64,000 bases of DNA, from NCBI RefSeq assembly GCF_037201805.1, contig NZ_CP147404.1:3020501-3084500 (forward strand), given 5' to 3'. Made by a program: the position numbers and the translations under genes. Below, one piece after another: positions 8,880 to 16,775 of the stretch; positions within the stretch are counted from its first letter, which is position 1; each line of letters begins with the position of its first letter. The notes beneath the pieces were generated by a model. The model made no database searches. It saw only the letters and a program-made list of their open reading frames with translations, and was not told the DNA's origin. This stretch comes from Bacillus sp. FJAT-52991. Its GTDB lineage: Bacteria > Bacillota > Bacilli > Bacillales > Domibacillaceae.

Positions 8880-9981
8880 GGACTAACACCTCTTCTTGCC
8901 AAATCTGTGGTAACGTTTTAGCTGTTTCTTCCCACGATTTGTAATCTTCAACTGGTTTTGCATTTTTATACTGTTCTTCTGGAACCATTTTTTCAGCTAC
9001 TTCTTTCGGAAGTTCGACATCACGAATTGGACGGGCAAATCCTTTAGCTAAGTTAATTTGTCCTTCATCACTTAAAATATATTCTCTCGTTGCCATCGCT
9101 GCATGCGGATGCTTGGCATATTTATTAATAATCGTTGCGTAGCCGCTTACGACTGAACCTTCACTAGGAATCGTAACTTCAAATTGATCGCGGTTGATTT
9201 GTTCAGCGTAACCAAGGGCATTGAAATCCCAAACAAGAGCAACTTCCACTTCCCCTTTTTCGATGTTAGCTGGCTTGGCATCCGTTAAGCTAAGGCGACC
9301 TTGCTTAGCAAGCTTAACAAAGTAGTCAATTCCTGGTTGAATATTTGCTTCATCACCGCCGTAAGCCATAGCAGCAGCAAGAACAGCCATTTGATTCTGT
9401 GTACCGCGCTGAACATCTCCAACTGTTACTTTATAATCTCCTTTTAATATGTCATCCCAAGATTTCGGCGGATTATCTACTAATTCTTTATTAGTCAAGA
9501 AGGCAATCGTTCCTTGGTAGCCAACAACCCAATCTCCGTTGTCATCTTTCGCCCAGTCAGGCACCTCATCCCAATAGGAAGTTTTATAAGGGAGCGTTAG
9601 TTCTTTTTGTTCAGCAATGGGTCCAAAGGAAACCCCTACATCGCCCATATCGGCTGTTGCATTTTCACCTTCAGATTCCATTTTGGCGATCTCTTCCGCA
9701 CTGGATAAATCTGTATCCGTGTGTTCCAATTTATATTTATTCGTCACTTCACTCCACGTTTCTTCCCAGTTAGCCCATGAATCAGGCATACCGACACTAT
9801 TAATGGTTCCTTCTTCTTTTGCCTTTGTTTCGATTTCTTTCAAGGTTAATGAATTTGGATCCTTAACAGTTGGAGCAGCCTCCTCTTTATCGGTTCCACA
9901 AGCAGCTAACCCTAGTACACTTACCCCTAACACCACAGCTTGAATAGACTTGTAACATTTCTTCTTGAATGTGTAATTCAC
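8869..9981 (-). CDS. ABC importer extracellular solute-binding lipoprotein
   Basis: The 370-residue protein has a lipoprotein signal ending in LAAC with the lipidated cysteine at C28, and a bacterial extracellular solute-binding fold of the iron/thiamine/phosphonate class. The start codon is GTG at 9981, supported by a GGGAGG site 8-9 bases upstream. It is the first gene of the importer operon and lies just downstream of the inverted TTAATGTGGA sites, consistent with regulated, high-level expression. The ligand is not predictable; a phosphorylated small molecule fits the neighbours. Confidence 0.93.
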   Translation of the reverse strand: MNYTFKKKCYKSIQAVVLGVSVLGLAACGTDKEEAAPTVKDPNSLTLKEIETKAKEEGTINSVGMPDSWANWEETWSEVTNKYKLEHTDTDLSSAEEIAKMESEGENATADMGDVGVSFGPIAEQKELTLPYKTSYWDEVPDWAKDDNGDWVVGYQGTIAFLTNKELVDNPPKSWDDILKGDYKVTVGDVQRGTQNQMAVLAAAMAYGGDEANIQPGIDYFVKLAKQGRLSLTDAKPANIEKGEVEVALVWDFNALGYAEQINRDQFEVTIPSEGSVVSGYATIINKYAKHPHAAMATREYILSDEGQINLAKGFARPIRDVELPKEVAEKMVPEEQYKNAKPVEDYKSWEETAKTLPQIWQEEVLVHVK

Positions 9982-9996
9982 GAAAAGTGCCTCCCT

Positions 9997-10072
9997 TTAA
10001 TGTGGATTGATTAATGTTCGTTGCTGTTTATTACGGTTTAATCATAATTAAATAATATTAATTCCACATTAA
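9997..10072. promoter_or_regulatory. Pair of inverted DeoR-type operator candidates flanking the importer promoter region
   Basis: TTAATGTGGA at 9997-10006 and its exact reverse complement TCCACATTAA at 10063-10072 are 66 bases apart, close to six helical turns, and flank the AT-rich upstream region of the binding-protein gene. This geometry suits looping by an oligomeric DeoR repressor. The -10 and -35 elements between them are not clear enough to call. Confidence 0.45.
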
Positions 10073-10200
10073 CTAGCTGTTAAGGTTTTGTAAATTAGCT
10101 CTTCCTTTCTTACAAACACATTCATGTGCTTGAAATGAACCTCCAAATCTTGGACATATTGGTATTGATAATTTATAAAATGGGAATTTATGATAATCAA
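10073..10200. other. Intergenic stretch without recognisable gene
   Basis: AT-rich sequence between the importer upstream sites and the exporter terminator. I see no coding frame with a ribosome site and family resemblance. The plus-strand frame that opens near 10126 reads through the terminator and into antisense of the exporter gene, so I do not call it. Confidence 0.5.
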
Positions 10201-10241
10201 AAACAAAAAAATTCAAGTGGTTCCATGATGAACCACTTGAA
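10201..10241 (-). terminator. Rho-independent terminator of the LnrLMN-like operon
   Basis: A perfect 11-bp stem (10212-10222 with 10231-10241, TTCAAGTGGTT) has an 8-base loop and, on the minus strand, is followed by a run of seven U. It ends transcription from the exporter genes. Confidence 0.9.
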
Positions 10242-10350
10242 TCAAGATCCTACCCATATAATTATGTGTTTTGCTCAAGCTTTTTCTAAAATGATGCCAC
10301 TCTTTCCATTTTGTGATTGCTCCATGCTCTCACATTCATTACTTTCCACC

Positions 10351-11472
10351 TCATTCATACTTCACTCTAGTTACCCCAACGGCTAAAAACATAGTGGCAA
10401 ACCCAAGCAAGACAGTCGCTGGCAGGGCGATATCTGCTATTGTGCCGTCATTGACAATCAATTCGGTGTAACCTTTCATAGCCCATGTTTGCGGGACGAA
10501 TTGGGCGATCGTTTGCATGAAATCTGGCACCAATGAGAGCGGCCAGTAAACACCTCCAAGCATACAGGTGGAAACGATCACTAATGTACCAATAGCGGAT
10601 TGTTGCTCGATCGTTTTCACCAGGCTGGCGATAAATAAACCTAAACCGATGATACAAACTAACAAAGCGGATGTAAGCACGATTAAACCAACCATATCTC
10701 CCCAATGGACGTCAAATAATAGCGAAGATGACACCATTAATATAGCGAACTGAATCCAGCCGATCAGGAAAAAAGCAAGTAAGTACCCGCTCATCAATTG
10801 CATCCTCGATGTAGGTGTCGATAACAACCGATACCACACACCTGTTGTTCTCGCTTCTAAAATCGTTCCTGTGACGGACATCATCATGATCATAACGAAC
10901 ATGATCGAAAATCCTGCCGAGCTTTGATTCATACCCGTCATGAAGGTTTGTTCTTTTTGACTAACAGCGTTGATCACTGTGACCGCTGACGTCGTTTGTT
11001 TTTCAGCAGTTAGCGAGTCAAACATCAGCTGCCCATCTTCACCGCTGTGCTCGCTCCATTTTTCGGCGGCAAGCATTTGAATGTTTATTTTGGAAACAGC
11101 ATTGTTCACAATTTGCTCGATCGTGCTTGCCGAAGTAAAGGCTGGACTATGATGAAAAAGTACCTCTCCATTTTCAATCACTAAAATGCCTGAGATTTTA
11201 TTGTTCTGCAGCTGTTCTTTCGCTGTCGTTCTCTTCACTTTCTCTAGTGTAAACAGATCATTTTCCTTCAAATCGTCGGTGAGAGCTGTGGAAAAAGTTG
11301 TTTGTTCTTCATCGACCATCGCGATTTTTATTTTTTCCTGCTCCTCTTCACTGAATACACTGCCGAACAACAAAGTAAATAGTAACGGCATCCCGAACAT
11401 CACTAGATACGATGACGGCTTTTGAAAGACTTTCAAGAGTTCAAAGCTACAAATAGACCATATTTTGCTCAT
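10351..11472 (-). CDS. lnrN: ABC-2 exporter permease, LnrN-like
   Basis: The 373-residue protein has one N-terminal helix (about 20-40), a long extracytoplasmic segment (about 40-180) and five C-terminal helices, the ABC2_membrane_3 layout. Gene order response regulator, ATPase, 396-aa permease, 373-aa permease matches the Bacillus lnrK-L-M-N locus, whose transporter protects against linearmycin and related polyenes. The second permease ends 12 bases upstream. The symbol rests on order and lengths, so a generic drug/lipid exporter remains possible. Confidence 0.8.
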   Translation of the reverse strand: MSKIWSICSFELLKVFQKPSSYLVMFGMPLLFTLLFGSVFSEEEQEKIKIAMVDEEQTTFSTALTDDLKENDLFTLEKVKRTTAKEQLQNNKISGILVIENGEVLFHHSPAFTSASTIEQIVNNAVSKINIQMLAAEKWSEHSGEDGQLMFDSLTAEKQTTSAVTVINAVSQKEQTFMTGMNQSSAGFSIMFVMIMMMSVTGTILEARTTGVWYRLLSTPTSRMQLMSGYLLAFFLIGWIQFAILMVSSSLLFDVHWGDMVGLIVLTSALLVCIIGLGLFIASLVKTIEQQSAIGTLVIVSTCMLGGVYWPLSLVPDFMQTIAQFVPQTWAMKGYTELIVNDGTIADIALPATVLLGFATMFLAVGVTRVKYE

Positions 11473-11484
11473 GTTACCTCCCCC

Positions 11485-12675
11485 TCACTGCGCCCGCAGA
11501 CGCCATGTCCCGATGATGATGGATGCGATGCCAAATGAAAGCAAAACGGCAATTGGTAAAAGGAGCGCCTCCCAGCTTGTGCCTGCCATAATATCAATGA
11601 AACTAGTCAATGCCCATGTGTTAGGTGCAACAAGAGCCATTTTCTGCAAGACCTCTGGAAATACCATGATCGGTACCATTGACCCGCCGAGAAGAGATAA
11701 AATTTGCACGCCTATCGATCCGACTGAATCGGCCATTTTTTCATCCGTTACAAAGGAAGCAAGAAGCATCGAGAGCCCAGATACGGCGATGGCATAAGCG
11801 ATACTAAGCGTGAGTGTTTGCAGCAAATTGTCGCCCCAGTTCACTTTGAAAAAGACCCTCGTGGCCACCATAAACAGTGAAAATTGAATGATCGCATAAA
11901 GAAATGTGCCTAAAAATTTCCCGATAAAGATCGTTGTTTTAGTTGTGGGTGTGCTCATTAATCGCGCTAACGTCTCCGTTCGTCGCTCATTCATAATCGA
12001 CTTGGCCCCTAGCATCGCATTAAATAGTAAAAACATAACCGCCATGGCCGCCGAATAGTATTGCATCGAAGAAACGCTTTTCCCTTCGATCGGCTCTTGC
12101 TTCACAAAGGATGTCTCTTCCGCTTCATTAGCTAGCTCTTTGGCGATACTTGAAGCTGTTTCGGCATTGATTGGTGTAGTAGTAGAATTCATAGCAAGCT
12201 CCGTCATCACCTTATTCGTCGAATAGCTAACTGTTGTTACACGATCAGTGAATGACTCTGTGATCGCCTGAACAAGTGAAAGCTGAGTGTCTTTACTGGG
12301 ATCAGCTAACAAAGTCACACTTTTTAACTTTCCTTCTTGTATGTTGGAACTCCACGCAGCGGGAATGATCACGCCGACATCAATGCTCTCATCGTCCATT
12401 TTCTTTTGTAACGCTTGTTTAGATGACACTTTTTCTACGTTGAGATCCTTCATTTTCACTAACATGTCCACGAAATTCGTTCCAAGTACATCCGTATCCT
12501 CCTGATAAATTCCAACGGTCGTTTCTGGAATGGTGGCATTCTCGCCCATGACACCTTTTAAGGCTGCTCCTAAAATAGCGGTTAATAAAATCGGCATCAA
12601 AATCATCATGACGAGGGCTTTTCGGTCGGTCAAATAAGTGACGACATCCTTCCATGCAATCGTTACACTTTTCAT
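11485..12675 (-). CDS. lnrM: ABC-2 exporter permease, LnrM-like
   Basis: The 396-residue permease has the same topology as its partner: a helix at about 20-38, an extracytoplasmic domain to about residue 205, then membrane helices, with the NERRTETLARLMSTPTTK cytoplasmic loop (about 229-246). The length agrees with LnrM. It lies 11 bases after the ATPase stop and 12 bases before lnrN. Two different permeases imply a heterodimeric exporter with two copies of LnrL. Confidence 0.8.
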   Translation of the reverse strand: MKSVTIAWKDVVTYLTDRKALVMMILMPILLTAILGAALKGVMGENATIPETTVGIYQEDTDVLGTNFVDMLVKMKDLNVEKVSSKQALQKKMDDESIDVGVIIPAAWSSNIQEGKLKSVTLLADPSKDTQLSLVQAITESFTDRVTTVSYSTNKVMTELAMNSTTTPINAETASSIAKELANEAEETSFVKQEPIEGKSVSSMQYYSAAMAVMFLLFNAMLGAKSIMNERRTETLARLMSTPTTKTTIFIGKFLGTFLYAIIQFSLFMVATRVFFKVNWGDNLLQTLTLSIAYAIAVSGLSMLLASFVTDEKMADSVGSIGVQILSLLGGSMVPIMVFPEVLQKMALVAPNTWALTSFIDIMAGTSWEALLLPIAVLLSFGIASIIIGTWRLRAQ

Positions 12676-12686
12676 AACGCTCCCCC

Positions 12687-13616
12687 CTAATCCCGTAATG
12701 AACGGCCAGTCAGCTGTAAAAATAACGTTTCTAAATTCGGTTCATTTACATGGATGGATAAAACTTGAATCCCCTTCAAAGTGGATACCGAAACAAGTTC
12801 TCCAAGTAATTCCTTGTTCATAACAAATAGATCTAGGCTGTTTTCTTCCTTTACATCGACCCTTTTTACCCCTTCGACTGCTTGCAATTGAGCGATATAG
12901 TCATCGAACAATTGATCAACCTTCAAATGAATGACAATACCTCCAGCCAGACGTTGGCACAAGTCCGTTTTCTCACCTGAAGCAATCACCTTTCCATGAT
13001 CTAAAATGACAATCCGTTCACATAAATAATCGACTTCCTCCATGTAATGACTCGTGTAAACGACCGTCATTCCTTTTTCATTCAGTTTTTTGACCGTTTC
13101 TAAAATATGATTTCGAGACTGCGGATCAATCCCCACGGTCGGCTCATCCATAATGAGTAGTTCCGGTTCATGCATAAGGGCTGCCCCAATGTTAATGCGA
13201 CGTTTCATTCCCCCGGAAAATGTTTCGATTTTATCCTTTCCTCGCTCTGTTAAGCCGACAATATCAAGAACTTCTTCCGCTTTCCGTTTCGCATCTTTTC
13301 CTGTTAGTCCGTACATTTTCCCCCAGAAAACAAGATTGTCTTTGGCGGACATCGTCGGATAAAGAGCGATATCTTGAGGAACAACGCCAATTTTCTTCCT
13401 AACAGTCATCGGCTCTTTGGAAACGGAGCACCCTCCAACTTGAATATCACCTTGGTCCATTGGAATTAACCCACAAATCATACCAATTAACGTCGACTTT
13501 CCAGCCCCATTCGGACCTAGCAAACCAAAGGATTCTCCCTTTTTCACTTGAAATGAAACATCAGAAATGACTTTTTTATCACCAAAGCTCTTCTTGACAT
13601 TCGCAATATGTAACAT
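12687..13616 (-). CDS. lnrL: ABC exporter ATPase, LnrL-like
   Basis: The 309-residue protein has Walker A GPNGAGKS (about 34-41), signature FSGGMKRRINIG (about 138-149), Walker B LLIMDEPTVGID and a C-terminal regulatory tail, as in antibiotic and lipid ABC-2 exporters. It energises the two permeases downstream. The upstream gene is a truncated LuxR-type response regulator, so the operon has probably lost its normal activation; see the entry at 13751. Confidence 0.85.
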   Translation of the reverse strand: MLHIANVKKSFGDKKVISDVSFQVKKGESFGLLGPNGAGKSTLIGMICGLIPMDQGDIQVGGCSVSKEPMTVRKKIGVVPQDIALYPTMSAKDNLVFWGKMYGLTGKDAKRKAEEVLDIVGLTERGKDKIETFSGGMKRRINIGAALMHEPELLIMDEPTVGIDPQSRNHILETVKKLNEKGMTVVYTSHYMEEVDYLCERIVILDHGKVIASGEKTDLCQRLAGGIVIHLKVDQLFDDYIAQLQAVEGVKRVDVKEENSLDLFVMNKELLGELVSVSTLKGIQVLSIHVNEPNLETLFLQLTGRSLRD

Positions 13617-13701
13617 GGCTAACCCCCATCTCCTTTTGATACATTAAGCGTAATCGATTTCATTCTTCGTTCCATCTTCCAGAAGGTAGAATTTTCCGCA
13701 T

Positions 13702-13732
13702 AAAAAAAGCGACCGTCTATGTCGCTTTTCAT
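13702..13732 (-). terminator. Terminator after the truncated response regulator
   Basis: AAAAGCGAC (13705-13713) pairs with GTCGCTTTT (13721-13729) across a 7-base loop, followed on the minus strand by a U-run. It separates the regulator remnant from lnrL, so the exporter presumably has its own promoter in 13617-13700. Confidence 0.85.
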
Positions 13733-13750
13733 GTTCCAGTATGTAAAAAG

Positions 13751-14170
13751 TCATGTATGAAATGTGACGAGTCCAGATCGAATAGCCAAAACCACCGCTT
13801 GTGTACGATCACGCAATTCGAGCTTTTGAATAATATTGGAGACGTGGTTCTTTACCGTCCCCTCTGTAATCACTAACGCGTCGGCAATTTCTTTATTATT
13901 TTTTCCTAAGCCTAGTTCCTTTAACACTTCAGTTTCACGCTCAGTCAATTCTTTCATTTGTTGAGGTGTGTCAACCGTTTCTTTCTCGTGATCTACTCGT
14001 CTTTGTCGAAGAGCCGCTAGCATCGGCTTAGTGAAATCTTGCGGCAACACAATTCCACCTTGATGAACAGTCATCATCGCCTGCACGATCGCATCAGTGG
14101 GCATATCTTTCAACAAATACCCGCTCGCTCCTTCCTCTAACGCTTCCATAATCCAGTCATTATCAATGAA
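13751..14170 (-). pseudogene. Response regulator of NarL/LuxR type, receiver domain cut off by the TnpB element
   Basis: The frame holds the end of a receiver domain (EALEEGASGYLLKDMP, with the conserved Lys) and an intact LuxR helix-turn-helix (LTERETEVLKELGLGKNNKE, then TEGTVKNHVSNI). The reading frame continues upstream of the ATG at 14149 through FIDNDWI to 14170, which is native receiver sequence, then stops at the transposon end. The first ~85 residues, including the phosphorylation Asp, are missing. I did not find them on the far side of the element, so DNA was lost as well as interrupted. An LnrK-like protein is the best guess for the ancestor. Confidence 0.85.
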
Positions 14171-14401
14171 CCTCCCCCACCTATCGCTTCACTCTTGAGG
14201 TGGGAATTTCTTGTCGATCCCCTCGACATCAGAAGCTGGACGATGTCCATAGGTGTACACGGCACCCTCGTCTTTCTTGGGGACTGACGCTCCCATGCAG
14301 GAAGCAGTGGTCTTGACGCAAGACATCTCTCGACGGCTTGCTGCCACCGTAAGCAACAGAGAGAGAATGCCATCTCTCCCCGGGGCGGTTCTACCCATCT
14401 A
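14171..14401 (-). ncRNA. Candidate omega RNA (reRNA) scaffold at the 3' end of tnpB
   Basis: The 230 bases between the tnpB stop and the element end are G/C-rich and hairpin-rich, as expected for the guide scaffold of a TnpB nuclease. Known omega RNAs span the 3' end of tnpB and the transposon right end, and the next ~16-20 bases of flanking DNA act as guide. Here that guide would be the response-regulator sequence running left from about 14165. Transcription is inferred from family knowledge, not seen. Confidence 0.6.
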
Positions 14402-15598
14402 CTACGCCTGTACAGGACGTAGATACGTGATGACAGTCACCATCACTTCTCGAAACTTCCCGTGCAAATACTGGGATAAGATGTTCCCTGTACCGTGAAC
14501 ATCCCGGTGCCGTTCATATCCGCAAGAGCATTGGTAGTTTCGTGAACGAACTTTATTCCGTTTTCCGCAAACAGGACATGCTTGCGTCGTGTAGGCTTCC
14601 TTTTCTTTCGATAATGAGACACCGGCTGCTTCTAATTTATAGGCCAACTGTTTCGTCAGCTTTCCAAAGCTCCAGTTGCTGAGCTTCTGGTTTACTTGTT
14701 TGGAACGGATGCGTTTTCGCCGTTTGTTTCGCTTGCTTGTGTGTCGCTGAATACCTTCCACATCGCCAAGAGCGACATGCCCGACCCTTTGTTCCACACA
14801 CCAGTTCACAAAGGCACGGGTCGTCTTGTGCAGGAGATCCCCTAGCTGCCGTTCGCTTTTCGAGAGAATGTACTTCTTCGCCCGGTGGTATTGGCGCCAT
14901 TTCCTGGACCCTTTTTGACACCGACTCATGAGGATTTGCAATTCTCTCACTTTTTTGTTTCGCAACCGGTGAACGCTGCGCATCTTCCTGCCAGAAATCA
15001 CAAGCGCTTGTCCGCTGGTACTGACGGCGGCAATCGTATGAATCTCACCTGGATCAATGGCTACTGTATGACCGTCTTGAACCGGTAGGGGGTTGACTCC
15101 ATCTTCATACGACAAACAGGCATGCCACCGACCGTCGTAGACGAGTTCCACTTCTTTGACCACGCCGGTTGGGACCGAGGCGAGTGTCAACACGAGTAGT
15201 GTCTGCTGTTTCCCCTTCCACCTGCCTAAGCTGAGAGTCAGCTTGCATCCTTTTAGTACGAAAGATTTATCGACCCATTTGGGATGGAACACGAACTTTT
15301 CCTTGTATGGATACCGGATGGACTTATTCGTTTTCCGCGCTTGGCGAACCCCATCTCGGGCACGCAGAAACTTGTGGCACACCGCTTGGATCGTCTGACT
15401 GTGAAGAGGATACAAGCCTTTAAGTTCGGATTGAAGATCGCTTTTGTTGATCCACGTGCCATGAATCCGGTAGTAATACCGAGCTAGCTGGACGCAGTCA
15501 TTCCAAATCGTTCCGCAGATCCGGCGTAGGTGAAACAACTGTTGAAGCGTTGGCTGAGAAGCCGTAAAGCCTGTTTTTAACGTTCGATACATGATCAT
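14402..15598 (-). CDS. tnpB: TnpB RNA-guided nuclease, IS200/IS605 family
   Basis: The 398-residue protein keeps the RuvC-like acidic triad: D182 in VAIDPGEIHT, an acidic residue in ALGDVEGIQRH (D279/E281) and D366 in HRDVHGTGNIL. The zinc ribbon is CPVCG (C341, C344) and CSCG (C357, C359). Full length and intact residues suggest an active or recently active nuclease. The ATG at 15598 has a strong GGGAGGGGG site and a TATAAT-like element about 25 bases upstream. TnpB cuts DNA next to a short motif under omega RNA guidance and helps retain the element. Confidence 0.93.
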   Translation of the reverse strand: MIMYRTLKTGFTASQPTLQQLFHLRRICGTIWNDCVQLARYYYRIHGTWINKSDLQSELKGLYPLHSQTIQAVCHKFLRARDGVRQARKTNKSIRYPYKEKFVFHPKWVDKSFVLKGCKLTLSLGRWKGKQQTLLVLTLASVPTGVVKEVELVYDGRWHACLSYEDGVNPLPVQDGHTVAIDPGEIHTIAAVSTSGQALVISGRKMRSVHRLRNKKVRELQILMSRCQKGSRKWRQYHRAKKYILSKSERQLGDLLHKTTRAFVNWCVEQRVGHVALGDVEGIQRHTSKRNKRRKRIRSKQVNQKLSNWSFGKLTKQLAYKLEAAGVSLSKEKEAYTTQACPVCGKRNKVRSRNYQCSCGYERHRDVHGTGNILSQYLHGKFREVMVTVITYLRPVQA

Positions 15599-15757
15599 CC
15601 CCCTCCCTTGTCATCATTATAACAAGAACAAACGTTCCTATAAAGAAGAAATGGAAAATTTCATCCTTTTTTCTTTCGACAAAGATGGGAAGACGATCAA
15701 CCAAACGCTTTTCGGCTGTGCCGAGCCGACATTCATCCCCCCCAACAATAACCTATA

Positions 15758-15768
15758 TTTGGTATAAT
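15758..15768 (+). promoter_or_regulatory. Extended -10 promoter of the DUF1287 gene
   Basis: TGGTATAAT (15760-15768) is a TGn-extended -10 element 36 bases before the TTG start at 15805. No convincing -35 hexamer is visible, which is acceptable for an extended -10 promoter. Confidence 0.55.
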
Positions 15769-15804
15769 ATTGATCATTAACTATTCATCGGAGGAAGCAA
15801 AAAA

Positions 15805-16512
15805 TTGAAGCTAAAAAAACTTCTGCTGCTTATATTGCTCGTTACAGTGGTAAATGTTTCATTGTTTACTGTCTTCTTTAGGAAGGGAATGATTTTAGAT
15901 ACGATCGGGATTCATTGGCAATCCCCTTTTACTAAAAACGTGAAGGTAGAAAAGAAGTAGTCACAAGTGGACCAAAATGAAAATGGTGTGGCTGACCCGC
16001 TAGATATTGTTCAAACAGCAAGGAAAGAAGTAGAAAATCGAACGAAGTATCAAAGTGCCTACTATGAAGATGGTTATCCGCCAGATCGTGAAGGAGTGTG
16101 TACGGATGTCATTTGGAGAGGACTCATGGGGATCGATATTGAATTAAAGGAGCTAATTGATCAAGATATAAAAGCAAATCCGTCTTTATATCCACGTGTA
16201 AACGACCAACCAGATGCCAATATCGATTTCAGACGAGTGCCGAATCAATTTGTTTTTCTCGAGCGGCACGCCGAGTCCTTAACGACTGAATTCATTCCAG
16301 GCGATCCGAAAAATTTGGCGGAATGGCAACCGGGAGACATTGTCGTTTATGTAGAGGGAACCGATCATACAGGCATCATCTCAGATAAACGAGCAAAAGA
16401 TGGCGTCCCTTACTTAATTCATAATGCCCCACCCTTTGCCGCAGAAATCAAGCTATCCTCCTATAGCCAACCAATTGCCGGGCATTTTCGTTGGAAATAT
16501 GAAAATCAGTGA
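15805..16512 (+). pseudogene. DUF1287 secreted protein split by an in-frame TAG codon
   Basis: A TTG start at 15805 with a GGAGGA site encodes a membrane/signal segment (MKLKKLLLLILLVTVVNV), then the frame hits TAG at 15958-15960. Reading on in the same frame gives SQVDQNENGVADPLDIV and a complete DUF1287 domain (YijF family) to 16512, with CTDVIWRG, WQPGDIVVYV, HTGIISD and HNAPP segments that recall cysteine hydrolase folds. The domain has a possible GTG at 15967 but no ribosome site of its own. Either the gene is broken by one substitution, or the domain is made by read-through or re-initiation. A sequencing error is also possible. Confidence 0.75.
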
Positions 16513-16775
16513 ATGTTCGAATAGATAAACTTGATTAGGTGTTTAATATATTTTGCACAAAAGAGGAGCAATAAAGAAACAAGCAAGGTACAAGGAAGAC
16601 TCAGTATGGGAGGAACAGCGATATCAGGCCAAATATTTATTTGAACCGCTTCAACACCAAGTGTTCGCAATAATCCCGCCAATGCTGCTAACAGCGCACT
16701 AATGAGAAGCCCCACATATAAAACCGCTAAAACTGGGAGGGTTAGAACAAGCACAAAGTTTTTCACAAACCTCAT
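16506..16775 (-). CDS. Small two-to-three-helix membrane protein
   Basis: The 89-residue protein has hydrophobic segments at about 5-37 and 58-75 around a short polar stretch. I do not recognise a family. Its start overlaps the stop of the bactofilin-like gene by four bases, so the two are translated together, and it could be the membrane anchor or partner of that protein. Its 3' end overlaps the convergent DUF1287 gene by seven bases. Confidence 0.75.
   Translation of the reverse strand: MRFVKNFVLVLTLPVLAVLYVGLLISALLAALAGLLRTLGVEAVQINIWPDIAVPPILSLPCTLLVSLLLLFCAKYIKHLIKFIYSNIH

Larger units (their letters stand above)
14166..15735 (-). mobile_element. TnpB-only IS200/IS605 (IS1341-like) element
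   Basis: The element contains tnpB but no Y1 transposase tnpA. The right end is placed at the TTCAT (minus strand, 14170-14166) that joins native response-regulator coding sequence. A subterminal hairpin CCCACCT/AGGTGGG (14176-14182 with 14198-14204) precedes it. A second imperfect palindrome, TCGGCT/AGCCGA (15712-15729), is a candidate left-end hairpin. The left boundary is uncertain by tens of bases. The element must rely on a TnpA encoded elsewhere to move. Confidence 0.8.

Noticed and set aside
10126..10386. Plus-strand frame of 86 codons
   Set aside because: It reads through a perfect terminator hairpin and into antisense of the exporter gene.
15651..15756. Plus-strand frame MENFILFSFDKDGKT beside the TnpB element
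   Set aside because: I do not recognise the peptide, it lacks a ribosome site, and it probably lies in the element's left end or in debris from the deletion.
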